The notes under the pieces: generated by a model
What the model was told of the DNA's origin: nothing
The model's input: the letters and a program-made list of their open reading frames with translations, nothing else
Database searches by the model: none
Assembly (NCBI GenBank): GCA_039720395.1
Contig: CM077823.1
Location: forward strand, 13,955,385-14,019,384
Direction of reading: 5' to 3'
Length of the DNA: 64,000 nucleotides
From: Liquidambar formosana
Taxonomy: Eukaryota; Streptophyta; Magnoliopsida; Saxifragales; Altingiaceae
In this document: one piece after another, positions 1 through 12,500 of the stretch
Position numbering within the stretch: position 1 is the first letter of the stretch
Layout of the letters: each line of letters starts with the position of its first letter
Translations under genes and position numbers: made by a program

Positions 1-1000
1 GGAATGTAGAATGTCTACAATTAATAGTCGTTTGGACCTTTTATCCAAATAACTAAATGATATTTTTACTTATGTTGTAAATGCTTTAACTAAAAACATG
101 GTTTACTATATGGATGGAAACTTGATAACATTAAGATCAACTAGGAGAAACGTCGTGATTAAAGCTAGTGGCAACCAAGTATTCTATCTAAATAAAATAT
201 TGAGAGAACTGGTTTTTTCATGGTTCTAGATAATAGGACTACCTAGAGTTATCATAACTAAGCTATACAAAAGTCAAAAAAGTGTTTTTGGATCCTGGCT
301 TGTTTGGGGAAAAAAAATTATACTTTAAAATTTGTAAAAGTGGGTCTAGAATAGTAGAAATGCCTCAAACTAGATGTAAGATGCTTGCTTAAGTCCATAT
401 AGGGGTATATTAATGTTGCAGACACATTTCTCCCCTTCTCAACAACACAACCACAAATCTATGGAGGTTGGTTTAGTGACGAAGGAGGCTTGAATAGATG
501 AGTTGAAGACTTGGAAATAATCATAACACTTATGTTCTTACAAACTAGAGATATCTTCTTTTATAATAGGTTATGAAAGAGATAATAATAGAGGATAAAA
601 TGTTATTAAGAGTTGAAATTTTGGTATTTTGAATCATAGGTATAGACTAAAGTACTTATTAGAGAGCTTGTGGATGAAAAATGGACCATAAAAGGAAACA
701 TAATGTACCATATAATGTGTAGCATTAGTATTTATTCTCAAGATTCAGGAGTATCTAAACAGCTAGAGATGGACTTGATAGATATCATTACCAAGTTTGT
801 AAAAGGTGAACTCTTATTATTCTTGACTACCATCATTATCCAACATCCAAATCTAGTTTGTGCCGTTCTTGGCTAGATAAATTGTGGGAAATTAAACTTA
901 TTGATGAGCGCATGAAGAATTGGCTTCGTAGCAATAGATCTTAAGGAGCCCATAAATAGGTAGGCATTGACAAATAGTGTTGAACTCACATGATGACTAA
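1..1000. other. intergenic or intronic DNA, no assigned content
   Basis: AT-rich sequence with frequent stops in all frames. A 68-codon open frame at 670-876 shows no recognisable motif and I do not call it a gene. If the unrecognised gene at 3.2-31.5 kb extends upstream, part of this could be one of its introns. Confidence 0.4.
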
Positions 1001-1009
1001 GAGTTTTGT

Positions 1010-1260
1010 TTTTTTTTTTTTTTTTTTTTATGATCAGCAAATCAAAATAAATTTTATTAATTCAAGAAGAATTACACAGGATAAACTTATATAGATTCAT
1101 CATACACTCCAATGCCAAAACACCCTACTACTATGACAACTAACTCCTACTATTACATCCAAAAAGAAAATCAGTCTCCCAAAATCAACTTAAGAAACTA
1201 CTGAAAATGGAAAGATTTTACAATTAATCAAGCTTTGACCCTTAAAAGATCATTTTTGGC
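1010..1260 (-). mobile_element. LINE-like 3' end with poly(A) tail (antisense)
   Basis: A long T run near 1010-1029 is followed on the + strand by a motif reading TGATCAGCAAATCAAAATAA. On the - strand this is a transcript-like 3' end: AATAAA-type signals, then TTTGCTGATCAT, then poly(A). That is the usual form of plant LINE or retroposed 3' termini. No coding region is readable upstream, so the element is 5'-truncated or very decayed. It could instead be a processed-pseudogene tail. Confidence 0.5.
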
Positions 1261-1424
1261 CTTGAAACTTTGGGAAAATAAGCAAAAAGTCCATTTACAA
1301 GGAAATATTGAGACAATAGTCTTCCTAATTTTCTTGTATAGCCACAAGTCCAAAAATATCCTTAAATCTTAACGTTTCATGCAGAAGTTAGAGTCAGCTT
1401 TTTATTTAATACCTATTTTGTTCT

Positions 1425-1790
1425 CTCAACTGTTATAGTAAAGCCTTCTCGACTGTTATAGTAAATATTCAAGGTATTAATGCTTATATTGTGTTAGGAT
1501 TTTTTATTTTTTTATTTTTTTGAATTTTCCCCATTATTAACTCAATCAATTAATGTCCATCAATAAGTTTCCATCTCAATTGTTATGGTAAGTATTTAAG
1601 GTATTAACACTTATATTCTGTTAGGATATTATTTTGAATTTCACTCAATCAATGACAAAATTTTTGTTTTAGTGTCGAACTGTTATAGTAAATATTCAAG
1701 ATATTAATGGTTATATTTTGCTAGGATATTTTTTTGACTTTTCCCTCACAAATCCATAATTCACTCAATCAATACAAAATTTCCATGTCC
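1425..1790. repeat. degenerate tandem repeat, three units of about 100-127 bp
   Basis: A core reading roughly ACTGTTATAGTAAATATTCA, then GGTATTAATGCTTATAT and TTAGGAT, recurs at about 1451, 1578 and 1679. Each core is followed by an AT-rich tail containing CACTCAATCAAT-type words. The units differ by substitutions and small indels, so the array is old. Confidence 0.6.
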
Positions 1791-3208
1791 AACAAACAGT
1801 TACATAATGCATTATGTGATTAGACAAAAATAGTTACATGCATTGCTTAATTAAAAATTTATTTAACAGATTAGTAACATAGACAAAGTATGTTACACGC
1901 GGAAGTAATTGTTTCAAAAATTTCGAATTACACATTGAACAATTCTGTTTCTAACTATAGAGATTATACATGAAATTGATTTAACTGTTTGGTTAGATGT
2001 AACACAATTTGAAAATACACAGAGGAAGATATTACCATGCCCAATTAAGTTAATTGATGTGACGGTTATAGGAGAAGAATCTGGAGCAAAATCTGGGCAC
2101 AATCCTCTCCACCAATTATGGAACTAAAGCAAGATATAGCATTTATGATGTCTTCAAATTATATGTGAGCGGCATATTTGTCCTTGAATAATTCTATGGC
2201 CTTACGGCTTTAATTGATTTTTACTTGGACTTAAGCCTCCATAAGTTAACAAATTTGGACTTCTCCCTAAATGCGCCATTATTATTTTCCAACATAGACA
2301 TTATTGAGATTTTTTCATAGATATCTTGTGCACATTGTAAATGATCATGGATCAAAAGATATTATTGTTTCGTAATTTAGGATGCCCAGGTTTCCATTTC
2401 TATTTCTATATTTCTATTGCTTCAAGCACTCCAAAAAAGATCGTGCCACGTTCGCTGCATCAGTTACCATTGTTGATTTTGAAAGACATAACTTTTCATT
2501 GGATTTAGACATTCAGGATATCTAAAAAAAGTTTAATTTTTCCATTACAGATAATTAATTGTATGATAAGGAAATCCAATTCTAAGATTTTTTTTATTAC
2601 CTACATAACATACTTAATTTTAAATAATAATAAAGAGAGAGAGAGAGAGGGAGAGAGAAAGAAAACCCAAAGGTAACAAGTTCGTCTTCAACATTTTTCA
2701 TATGCTCTAACTATAATAATAATAATAAAAATTGTTGGGAGCATTTTCTTCTTAAATGGTCCTTGCAAGTTTCATGTTTGTGTGTGTGTCTGTTTATTTA
2801 TATAATTATTTTTCCTACTATGATTTAAAATTCTATGAAGTTTTTATTCTAAGATGCATGTTAAATTCTCTTTTTGATGTATTGCTCACCTCTATTTTTC
2901 CTATAGGCTTTTAACATTTTGCCCAAAAATGTACCTCCTTTTTTTTTTTCCCTGGAAAATATACTACCTCTTTCCTTCAAAATTTTATAAAAAGCAAATA
3001 GAACTTCCCCCTTCCTAACAATAGTACTAGTACCCAAAAAAAAGGTGCAATTTTTCTCTTTGAAAACAATGTTAACACATAATATTTTGCTTCCATTGCA
3101 AAGAAACATATAATTTTCAATTGTAATTAGTCTCTAAGTGATAATAAATTGTAAGGTTTAATGTGCTTCACTTCTACTTATCCATTGCTTATGGTATACA
3201 TTTTATAG
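1791..3208. other. intergenic or intronic DNA upstream of the first supported exon
   Basis: AT-rich, with a (GA)n microsatellite near 2635-2660 and a few poly-T runs. No convincing exon. It may be an intron of the gene whose first visible exon starts at 3209, because that exon begins in mid-codon. Confidence 0.4.
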
Positions 3209-3533
3209 GCTCGATCAAGACAAGTGTCTGGGGCTCATATATTCCTTCAAGAAAGAGGTCATCGAGTAAACGACGTCGTGGTTTATCTTTAGTCAAAATT
3301 CTTCAAAGGGATCTTTACTATTTTCTACAAGATGAAAAGTCCTCCAATTTATCTAGATGTCCTGAAGAGGCTCTCATATATTTTGAGAAAGACCAGAATG
3401 TTGAAATAGATCTCGGAAGCATTCTTCTAAAACCACCCATTACTTCCACAGAGCAGCAATCTGAGGCATGCCCTTTAATAATGGATAACAAGGTTCCTTA
3501 CTCAAACGATGCTCATAAGGGATCAGAAATTTT
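3209..3533 (+). CDS. exon A of the unrecognised gene
   Basis: The exon is open for 325 bp between an acceptor TTTTATAG and a donor TTTT|GTGAGTG. It contains TSVWGSYIPSRKRSS followed by a basic cluster and KILQRDLYYFLQDEK. It starts in phase 1 and ends in phase 2. The composition is clearly more protein-like than the surrounding sequence. Confidence 0.55.
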
Positions 3534-6500
3534 GTGAGTGTCAATCTTTTTTGTGTGTATTTGCGCATTAGTGCATACTATGATATTTTAGGCTATTCAT
3601 ACTTTTGTACCTCAACTACTACAGTCGGGAATCAAACTAGAAGGAAAACAAAGTGCGGAATGAATTGAATAACAAAACTTTTCCTAAATGATTCCACAGC
3701 CCATGAATCTAACTATGCTTCAATACAAACATGAACCCTAATTATAAGAGGATAGAATTACTTATAGTATTAAAGTCTTCTCCTTTTTGCTCTAAGTTTA
3801 AATTCCAAACAACAGTGTAGTAGCAATCCAAATGTATTGCCTCCAATGGTATCCACACCTAGCTTGAGTTTTAAGTCATTTCTTCTTTCTTCCTTGTTCT
3901 TGCTAGAAGTGGAGAAGAGAAGAGAGAGAAGAGAACCTCCTTGTGTTAGACGGCTAGGGCTTGGGGAGAGCCTCAACTATGATGATGTCACACATCATGT
4001 GAGGCTATATATATAGCCTCCACTAGGGCCGGCCAAAGGGGGGAATCCAATTCCAAATAGAATTATGTGTAATTTCCCTAAATTACACATTAACCCCTTT
4101 AATGTATATCCTATACAAACTTGCCCCTTAGGAACTATTCTTTATTCACTTATACCTTTTCTCTCATAGACTTTAAAGCTCTCTTAGCATGATCAGTGTG
4201 TGACCTATTGGGTTCACATCATCAAGTAGTAGGAATAGTACAAGGTGTGAATAATAAAACTCTTTCCACTAAGGGTCCAATTGGAACTCCTTCCAATTCC
4301 CTAATTGATTATAACTCATTTATATCAATTAGGGCTTCTACTAACCATGAGTAACACCTAGCATATAGCTCATGGTGTTGTCCTTAATGAGGTGAATTGT
4401 TATCTTACATAAAACCCTTCTGTTATAGTTTATAGGTTACAATTACATCCTTCCATTTATACAATGTCTCTAATTGAACTAATAGGGCATAGAAGTCTGT
4501 CAAGTCTCTAGTTCAATTACTTTATACTCAATCATGAATATCATCTCAATGATGAACTTATGGAAACTCCTTTCCATATTCATTCCACCATGGATCCATG
4601 GATTTAATGAGTTATATCAATGAATGCTATATGATACATTCTCTCTCTTTTTCCAAATAATGATGGATTCCTTGTTGATCACTCATGTGCCTTCACACAC
4701 ATAGCAATAAGGGCCAATGAACACCTTTATAGACTCCTAGAAGGATCTGCACTTAATATTATCAAACTTCTAAAGCTATATGCATAAGACAACTATGGTG
4801 TCTCAGGTCTAAGGATTACTTGTACCACTATCACAATGAGAAACTGATTGACAGGTAGGTTAAAACTCCATTCAGTTTATCTCATATCTTTGGTCACATT
4901 TAGTATACCTATTCTTGTAATAGGCACCCACTTGTTGGTTGTAGTGTCTCCACACAAATAATTTGAAACTAGCTATCCTCCTAAAGAGTCATCCTAACAA
5001 GTGCTAGTCCTATGGTTCATTATTGCATATCCATCATAGTAAACCTTCAACCAGGAATGTTTTAGGAGTTTATTACAGAGATATATTAATAATCTCAAAA
5101 TTACAACTCTTTATAATTCCATATTCTTAACTCTGACTCTATGGACATATTATGTAAATATAAATGATGCATATAAACATAATAGAATAAACCCTTTTAT
5201 TAATTCAATAATAAATGTAACATACATAAATGAAATCAAATGATTGTTCCTAATCCCTAAACAATCATCTCTATGGTTGGCTCTAGGGCATAATCCTAAC
5301 AAGGAATGGCAAAGAACAAAAACCTAGGTTATTCTAGTCATTTTATATAAAATTCAAAAGTTTTTCGATAAATGGAATTAATTTGGCCTATACTTTACAA
5401 TTCTAGAAGTTGGACTGTTAAGGACATGAATTTTTGTGATGATGTCACTTACTCTATAGAGTTAGATATTATCATTTGAAGTATTACCAACTTTACGCTC
5501 TTTCCCTACAGGACAAACATTCCTCTTACTGATCTTGATGCCCTACAAATTGAATATTCTCCACATATGCATGCAACTTCAGAGGTATGAGGATTCTTTG
5601 TTGTTTCATTTAAACGTATTCTCATTTTTCTTTTCCTCATGTTTTTTATCTAGCATAGCACCAATGTTATATCTAGTTTCAACTAAACCTAAAGCTTGTT
5701 GATAATGCAAATTTGTGTTTACTTGCACGTTATTGATGACACCTTCAATGATTTGCAATGTGATACTTATTTCCTTGTGAGATAAGAGGTTTAGGGTACA
5801 TGATATGAGAACATTTTTGGGTTACACATGGATCTGATCTATGACGTGTACTAATAATGGTAGTACCAACAATTAGGTCAATTAATAGAAATCGTGGAAA
5901 TATTGAAGTTTCAAAGTGAAACAATTTTGAGTTAAATTCCCCCCCCCCCCCCACTTTTAACTTACAATAATAAGGTTACCTTTCACTAATAATGATTGTA
6001 AATTCATTACGGAGATAAAGGAAAAAGGAAAAATTATGGTATATATTTTATCATGTTGTTAATCAAATAGCATTAAAGGTTATATTGTTGTAGCTTATAG
6101 TATTGATCTTATATATTTGACAATCATTATAACCATTTCAATAAAAAAAAAAAACTAAGCTACAAATGTAGTAGGTTATATTTTTGGAGATTCTTGTAAT
6201 AAAATGCACTCTTTAGATAAAGATGCTACGATATCAGACAAGACTATGAACAATGGTCACAATACATAATAAAACTACTGGAAAAAGCTCAAGTACTTAT
6301 TCTAGTATGGTACCAATTGGTAGCTGATCCATTACATCGATGCGAAACTCTAACAAACAATGCCTAGCATGTAATAACCAATGGTCAACCAAAATTTTGT
6401 GTTTTATTTTTAAAACGCATTAACTCAAATATAAGCCATAATTTAGCATGTAATAAATCAAAAGATATTCAAAGAACTTTAATGTTGTCCCATTTTTTGT

Positions 6501-9500
6501 GAAAGTACTTTGTATGAACTATCAAATCCATAATCAATAATGTAGTTTTTTTTTTTTTTTTTTGGGTAGATAATCAATAATGTATTTTATTTCTCTCAAG
6601 AGATGTTAATATATCAATGTTGAAAGTTGGCTCGAATTTTTGGAGATTTTTGGTTTTATAGGTAGTGATCAGTCGATCGTATCTACATCTACTCAATTGA
6701 AGGCAAGACTGATTGGTCAAACGAGCATTTAATTAATTAACCAATTCATTACTAGTAGGTTATCTATGTTTTTTAGGATTGATCAAGTCTTTGTTTAATT
6801 AATCCAAGTCTAGTTTGATAGATCAACCTCAACAACCAATCAATAGGGAACATTTTTGTTTGTTATAAAGTAAGCATCACTATATGAGTCAGCTAGCCTC
6901 TTTAACACATGCATAGCAATCTAGTTTTGGTGCAACACCTCTAGTGCCTTAGAAAGGGAGTTAGTTGTTTTAATCTTGAAAAATATTGAGACCCACTAGC
7001 TAGGCACAATCTGAAGGTTCCATTAATATAAAATATGCAATATATATTAGAGGTTGAGAGAAAAAATATTGAGACCCACTATATATATTGAATTGGAAGT
7101 CTCAACTGTTTTGTTAGTCCCACAAATTTCCTGCAAAACTAAATTAGAGGTTGGGAGAAAAGATTCAAATAGGATTAAATTACTGTAGTAGAGTTGGGAT
7201 TTCTCCAAAATATGGATTCTAAAACATTAGGTGTAAAGGTGGTATATTCTGTACAGAGAAAACTCCTTTAAAAAAGGAGTCTTCTATCCTTATCCACAAG
7301 AGAGTTGTTGGGACTGACTTCCATAACAATTTCCCTTAAAGCTTGCAAATAATAATTTAGATCAAAGGACTAGATAATGCCACCTCATCAATTCCTCAAC
7401 TCCCTATAGTCAAAATTGGTCAAATGTGATTCTGGAGAGATTTACCCTATCTTATAGCCATTAGTGGCTATTGACTTGGTAAAATCTCCCTAACGGTTCA
7501 TTTTTGTCAAGTTACCCACACTGACTAGAGATGATGCAATGTTTGTAGTACATAACAAATACAATGGAAATCATTTTATCCAATGAGGTTTTGTATTTTT
7601 GGATTTAACCATCAACCGCGGCTTCAATATGATCGAGAACTTGTAGCCACACAATCCAACATGTTTGATATAAAATAAATCTAATAATTCTCTTGTACTT
7701 GAGTCTATTTTCTTTCGATCTTTGTGATCTTGATTCATAATGTGTGCCCCATAGAAGGCAACATAGTGCTACACTGTTTTATTTCTAAGTCATACAAGAG
7801 GTGGTAGCACATGTGATGTGTGTGAATGTCTTTAGAGCTAAAAGTTATTTTACATATTTTAAGAATGTAGGCCCATTCAAAAGGCCTTTTAGAAAAATGA
7901 TTTCTTCTAAAAGACAGATTGGCAAAAGGTAAATGGAAATAGCTTTTCAAATTGGCATTTGCTGAAAAGTGAAAGAGTTTAAAGTGATAATTTCAAAAAC
8001 CCTAATGTTTATCTTGTTTCTTCTAAAATTTGTAATAGAAAAAGACTTCTAGAATATGTGTTTACAAACATCAACTTTATTACAAATGCCTTTTCAAAAA
8101 AGACATTTTGAAAAGGCCTTTTTCACAAATGACTCTTTATTTTGCAAAGGCCTTTTTCACAGATGACTTTTTATTTTGAAAAGGTGTGCCAAACGCAACC
8201 ATAATGCATAAGAGAATTGTGGATAGTGGATAGATTATTAGGGACTTCAATTTACACCAAAAAAATTTTATTGCATGGGTTTGGCTTCTTTCAATTTTCA
8301 AAAAAGCATTGGACATCTAGTGCTTTTAATGGATGAAGGACATATCACGTTTTAAAGAAATTCATGGTGGAGATTTATGGGGCGGGAAGAAGAGCACCCA
8401 AACACTGCATTTTATTTATTCACGGTGTTAACACCTCTGTTAATATTGAAATCGACCTCATTTATCCTTCTTTTAAATTTTTTTTATATTAAATATCGCG
8501 AAGTTCTAACGCCCTACTAATTCCCTTGGGTTGTTAGGCACATGTAATCCCCTCACCTCATATGCACAGGGCAATTATAAAACATCAACCATTTTGTTTG
8601 GCAAAAAGCCCTAGAACCACTCCGTCTCCTAAAGGTTTTCTTCTTCTTTTACATATATCTCAGTTAATATTATATCTAAGTTAATATAAAGGACATATGA
8701 TTTACTATTCATGTGGGACCAAATCAGAGCCTGAGATAGGATATCTTATACACAATAAGAAAAAATCACCAACAAATGTCCTTATAATGCTTTTTGGTAA
8801 AATCATGATGCTACTAGCAAAGAATATCTTGTAACTTCATTTCTTTCCTTAACTTTCGTCATAATAATTGTCGTAATCATCATCTTCATTAATTGGTCTA
8901 ATCTAAAGGAGATTATGGCAGAATTTGGGGATAAGTACACATCATTGATTTGTCATGTTTAACCGAAGCGAAGAAGAGAGGAAAAAGTGCAGGAGACAAA
9001 GATCAAAATGCAGATGAAGATCAACAAGAGAACTATAACCTAAAACATCCTATTTGATTCAAAGTTCTTCATAGAAAGAGAACCATCATCAAAAGCACTA
9101 CTATCAGAACCAAATCGGATCAGATAGTCGGACCTATGAACCAGTCACTTGTCCGGTTCAATTCTCTCGGTGGATTGTTTATGCACTTAACCTAAATAAG
9201 ACCACTTTGAAACAGATGAATCTGATGGTTTTTTAAGTAAACCGATCAAAATGGACCATTAGACTGCTCTTGCTCATATAGCACATACTTATTGTAATTT
9301 GTAGCTGTGGGGATTTGAACTCGAAAACAATCACAGACACAAGCCTTTTATTGAAAACAAGGTCCCTTGGAAGCTTTGATTATGGTAGCCACAGCTGGTG
9401 ACCTTGGAAACCATAAACGTGGTAGCCATAAAAGGTGACCTTGAATATTATAGCCATCACTATATCAATGTAACCCAAAAAAAAAAAAAAATTAATAGAG

Positions 9501-12500
9501 GAGATAAGAGGATTCGTCAAAAAAAGAAGGGTTTGTGGCGTTAAATTCATCAAAGAAGACAACCAGCAACTAAGGAGTTGGAGAGCTTCGTCCCTCTTGC
9601 CACCACTGGTAAAAGGGCTAGGGTTTAGGGATGAGGAGATGGAGGGTTAGTTTTGGTATTATGAGGGGTGTAAAGAGAAAAGTGATGATTTTAAAATTTT
9701 AGTAGGAGTGTTGAGGAAATGAAATGTGGAGAAAGGTTTTTGTGATATAAATAGAAGCCCCCTAGTTTATTTGAGTTCAATTTGGTGTGTTATTACAATT
9801 GTACCATTTTTAATATTTAAATTATAATGTAATAATATGGGTATTTTTGGAATAAAATTTTGAGCAAACCAAGAATCATCTTCCCTTTATATAACAACTA
9901 GAGGGGTGGCACACATTATGCCCACGCACCTTTCTTCTTTGTATCTCTTCTTTCTGTCCAATTATTTATTGGGCAGTTTAAACAATTATTATAGAGATTT
10001 CATGGATAGTGTCTTTTATGTAGAAGTAGTGAATGAATTTGCCAATGATGCTATAATCTGGATGACACATCTCTCCTTTTAAGGGGGTTAAGAGAGGTTA
10101 TGGTTTTAATTCCTACTAGGCATTCTTATGTAAGGGGAAGGGGGATGGGCTACGTACCCGACATTGTGTAGCCAAACAACCCTTTAGGATCTCTTGTGAA
10201 CCAAAGAAAAAAAAAAGTAGTACTGGATTAGTTTGATTCATTATTTTATTCCTTTTGTCATTAAGTTTTATAAAAAATTAGAAAGCGATATAGGACAATT
10301 TCAAAATAGAATTGTGAACACCTTAATAGGATATGTTTCCTTTGTAAATCATATAGATCATATATATGAGCCTTTTCTCAAAAAGGAAAATAAAAGAAAA
10401 GACAACTCATTTATGATAATGCTTTCCAATCAAACATATAAAAGATAAAGTAAAAATTTCATATTAGTTATTCAAACTTTCTCAACCCATCCATCTCTCC
10501 CTTGGATGAAATGCACTACCTCTTCTCACTTGGAAAGAAAGACTGAAAACTTCAATGACTTGCATGTTAAAGACCCAACCAACAGTGCTCTTTGCATGGG
10601 TACTCGAGAGCATGAGGAAACTTTCATGGGATTGGCCACTAACCGAGGGTGAGATAGGACTTGTTATGTGTCATCCTATTCAAAGGAAAATAGTCAAAGG
10701 TTGTTGAAACTTGAAAGCACTCAGTAAAAGGTCTTTTGTTCACTTCGTACATCATACATTTGTCCGGGGTTATACGTAAAGGTTAAGCTAAAATATAGGA
10801 TAATTCCAACAAAGAAAATTACAAAAGAAAAAGGACGATGAGACAACAAGCAACATATATTACGTAGTAATAGAAATTAAATTCTAGTCACACACGGGAG
10901 GAGGAGGAGCGAGGATAACAATTAATCATTTTTACAAATATGAGATTTCAGAATTATTGGACCTTAAATTTAGGGCAAATTACAATTTGACCCCTATACT
11001 TCTATCCAAAATCACTTTTCACCCCTTAAGTTTAAAATCAAACAAATTGCGCCACCACAAACGACCATCTAAAAGCCCACTAACCTTTGTCTAAACCTAT
11101 AAAAAGGACACTTGCAATTACTTCCCATTGCAACTCAATCCAAAAAACATTATTTCATCGCTATTTCAAGCCCAGTAGTACCATTGTCCACCACAACCTC
11201 ATCTTTCTTATCAAGCAATTAATATTGGAGAGGGAGATGTTGTAATACCAAAATTAAATCGAAACCCATGTTGGTAATGATTCAATCAAAGAACATCAAA
11301 AGGAGAAAAATCTCCTCTTAGTGGAGTAGAACAAGGGCATCTATTCTTTAGACCCTTGTTTGTTTCAATAGATAAGGCAGATCAAAAGTCTTCAACAAAG
11401 AAATGTTTATCAAATCACTAAGTAGACTTTCAAGAGACTACTATATATATAGCCAAAACTACTATATATATAGCCAAAATTTGTTCTTAATTACTATCAG
11501 TTGCTAAAATTCTTATATCTTTCTACACTCGATCGGAAACCAGGTGGTCAAAATGACATCATTAATAGTTGTTTTGCCAATTGGGGTTTCTTTAAACTCA
11601 AATATGTACATGAGACCTATAAAATTAAGGTGGAGATTTTGTTAGTGGAACATCCCTCAAATTCATTATATCAAGGCAAGATAATAAATGGGCTTCTATA
11701 TATATATATGATAGGTAATGTGGAGCCTGATTATACTGTACATGTAAGACCCAAAATTGGGACCGTTAGTTAAGTAGTAAGAAAATCATTTTTAAAGCCA
11801 AATTTGGTGGATGTTTAATAAAATAATTCTTTTGAAAATATTTTTAGAAAATTCGGCATGGTCCCGTCTGTAAATAGGACATACCAAGTTATCGACTAGT
11901 TATAAAACCTGTAGAAAACACATTTATAAACATATCCAGCCATCCACACAATATTCCAAAATAAAGAAATATTCAGGCTATATCGGAGTCACATGGGTCT
12001 CAGTCAGATATGCATCCACTACTCAATTAATTATTACAGGCCATGAAATTAAAATTAATACATGCCTAGGCTCAAAGCCTATCTTAAATACTCTCTACAT
12101 GAATGCAACCATGTCGATGAGCTCCCAAAACCCAAGGTCCATTTAGCTTTGAAAATACGACCTGCAAGAAAACTGTAGGGGTATGAGCTACACGCTCAGT
12201 AGGAAAACATTTCTCACAATAAGCCAAGGTTTTAAAAACCATAGTTTATATACTTTTTAAGAACCCTGCAAAACCATTGATTAGTTTGCAATAAAATTTT
12301 CAGTAAATAAAACTGATACATATATAATGAAATAAACTGCGGAAGTCTAAATCATTTGATACTAACACTCCTTTTTATTTTTAAAAGGTAAGAAATAACT
12401 CAAGTTATTTATAATTCATTATCATTTTTTTTTCAAATTCCGTATCACGGACTTATAAGCCAATAATCATCAACCGCCATACCTGGCAATCCATAACATC

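Noticed and set aside
3770..3976. 68-codon - strand frame within the solo LTR
   Set aside because: It is not preserved in the two other copies of the same LTR, so there is no sign of coding selection.
10974..11060. GGGCAAATTACAATTTGACC word like a MULE end
   Set aside because: No matching inverted end or target duplication was found downstream.
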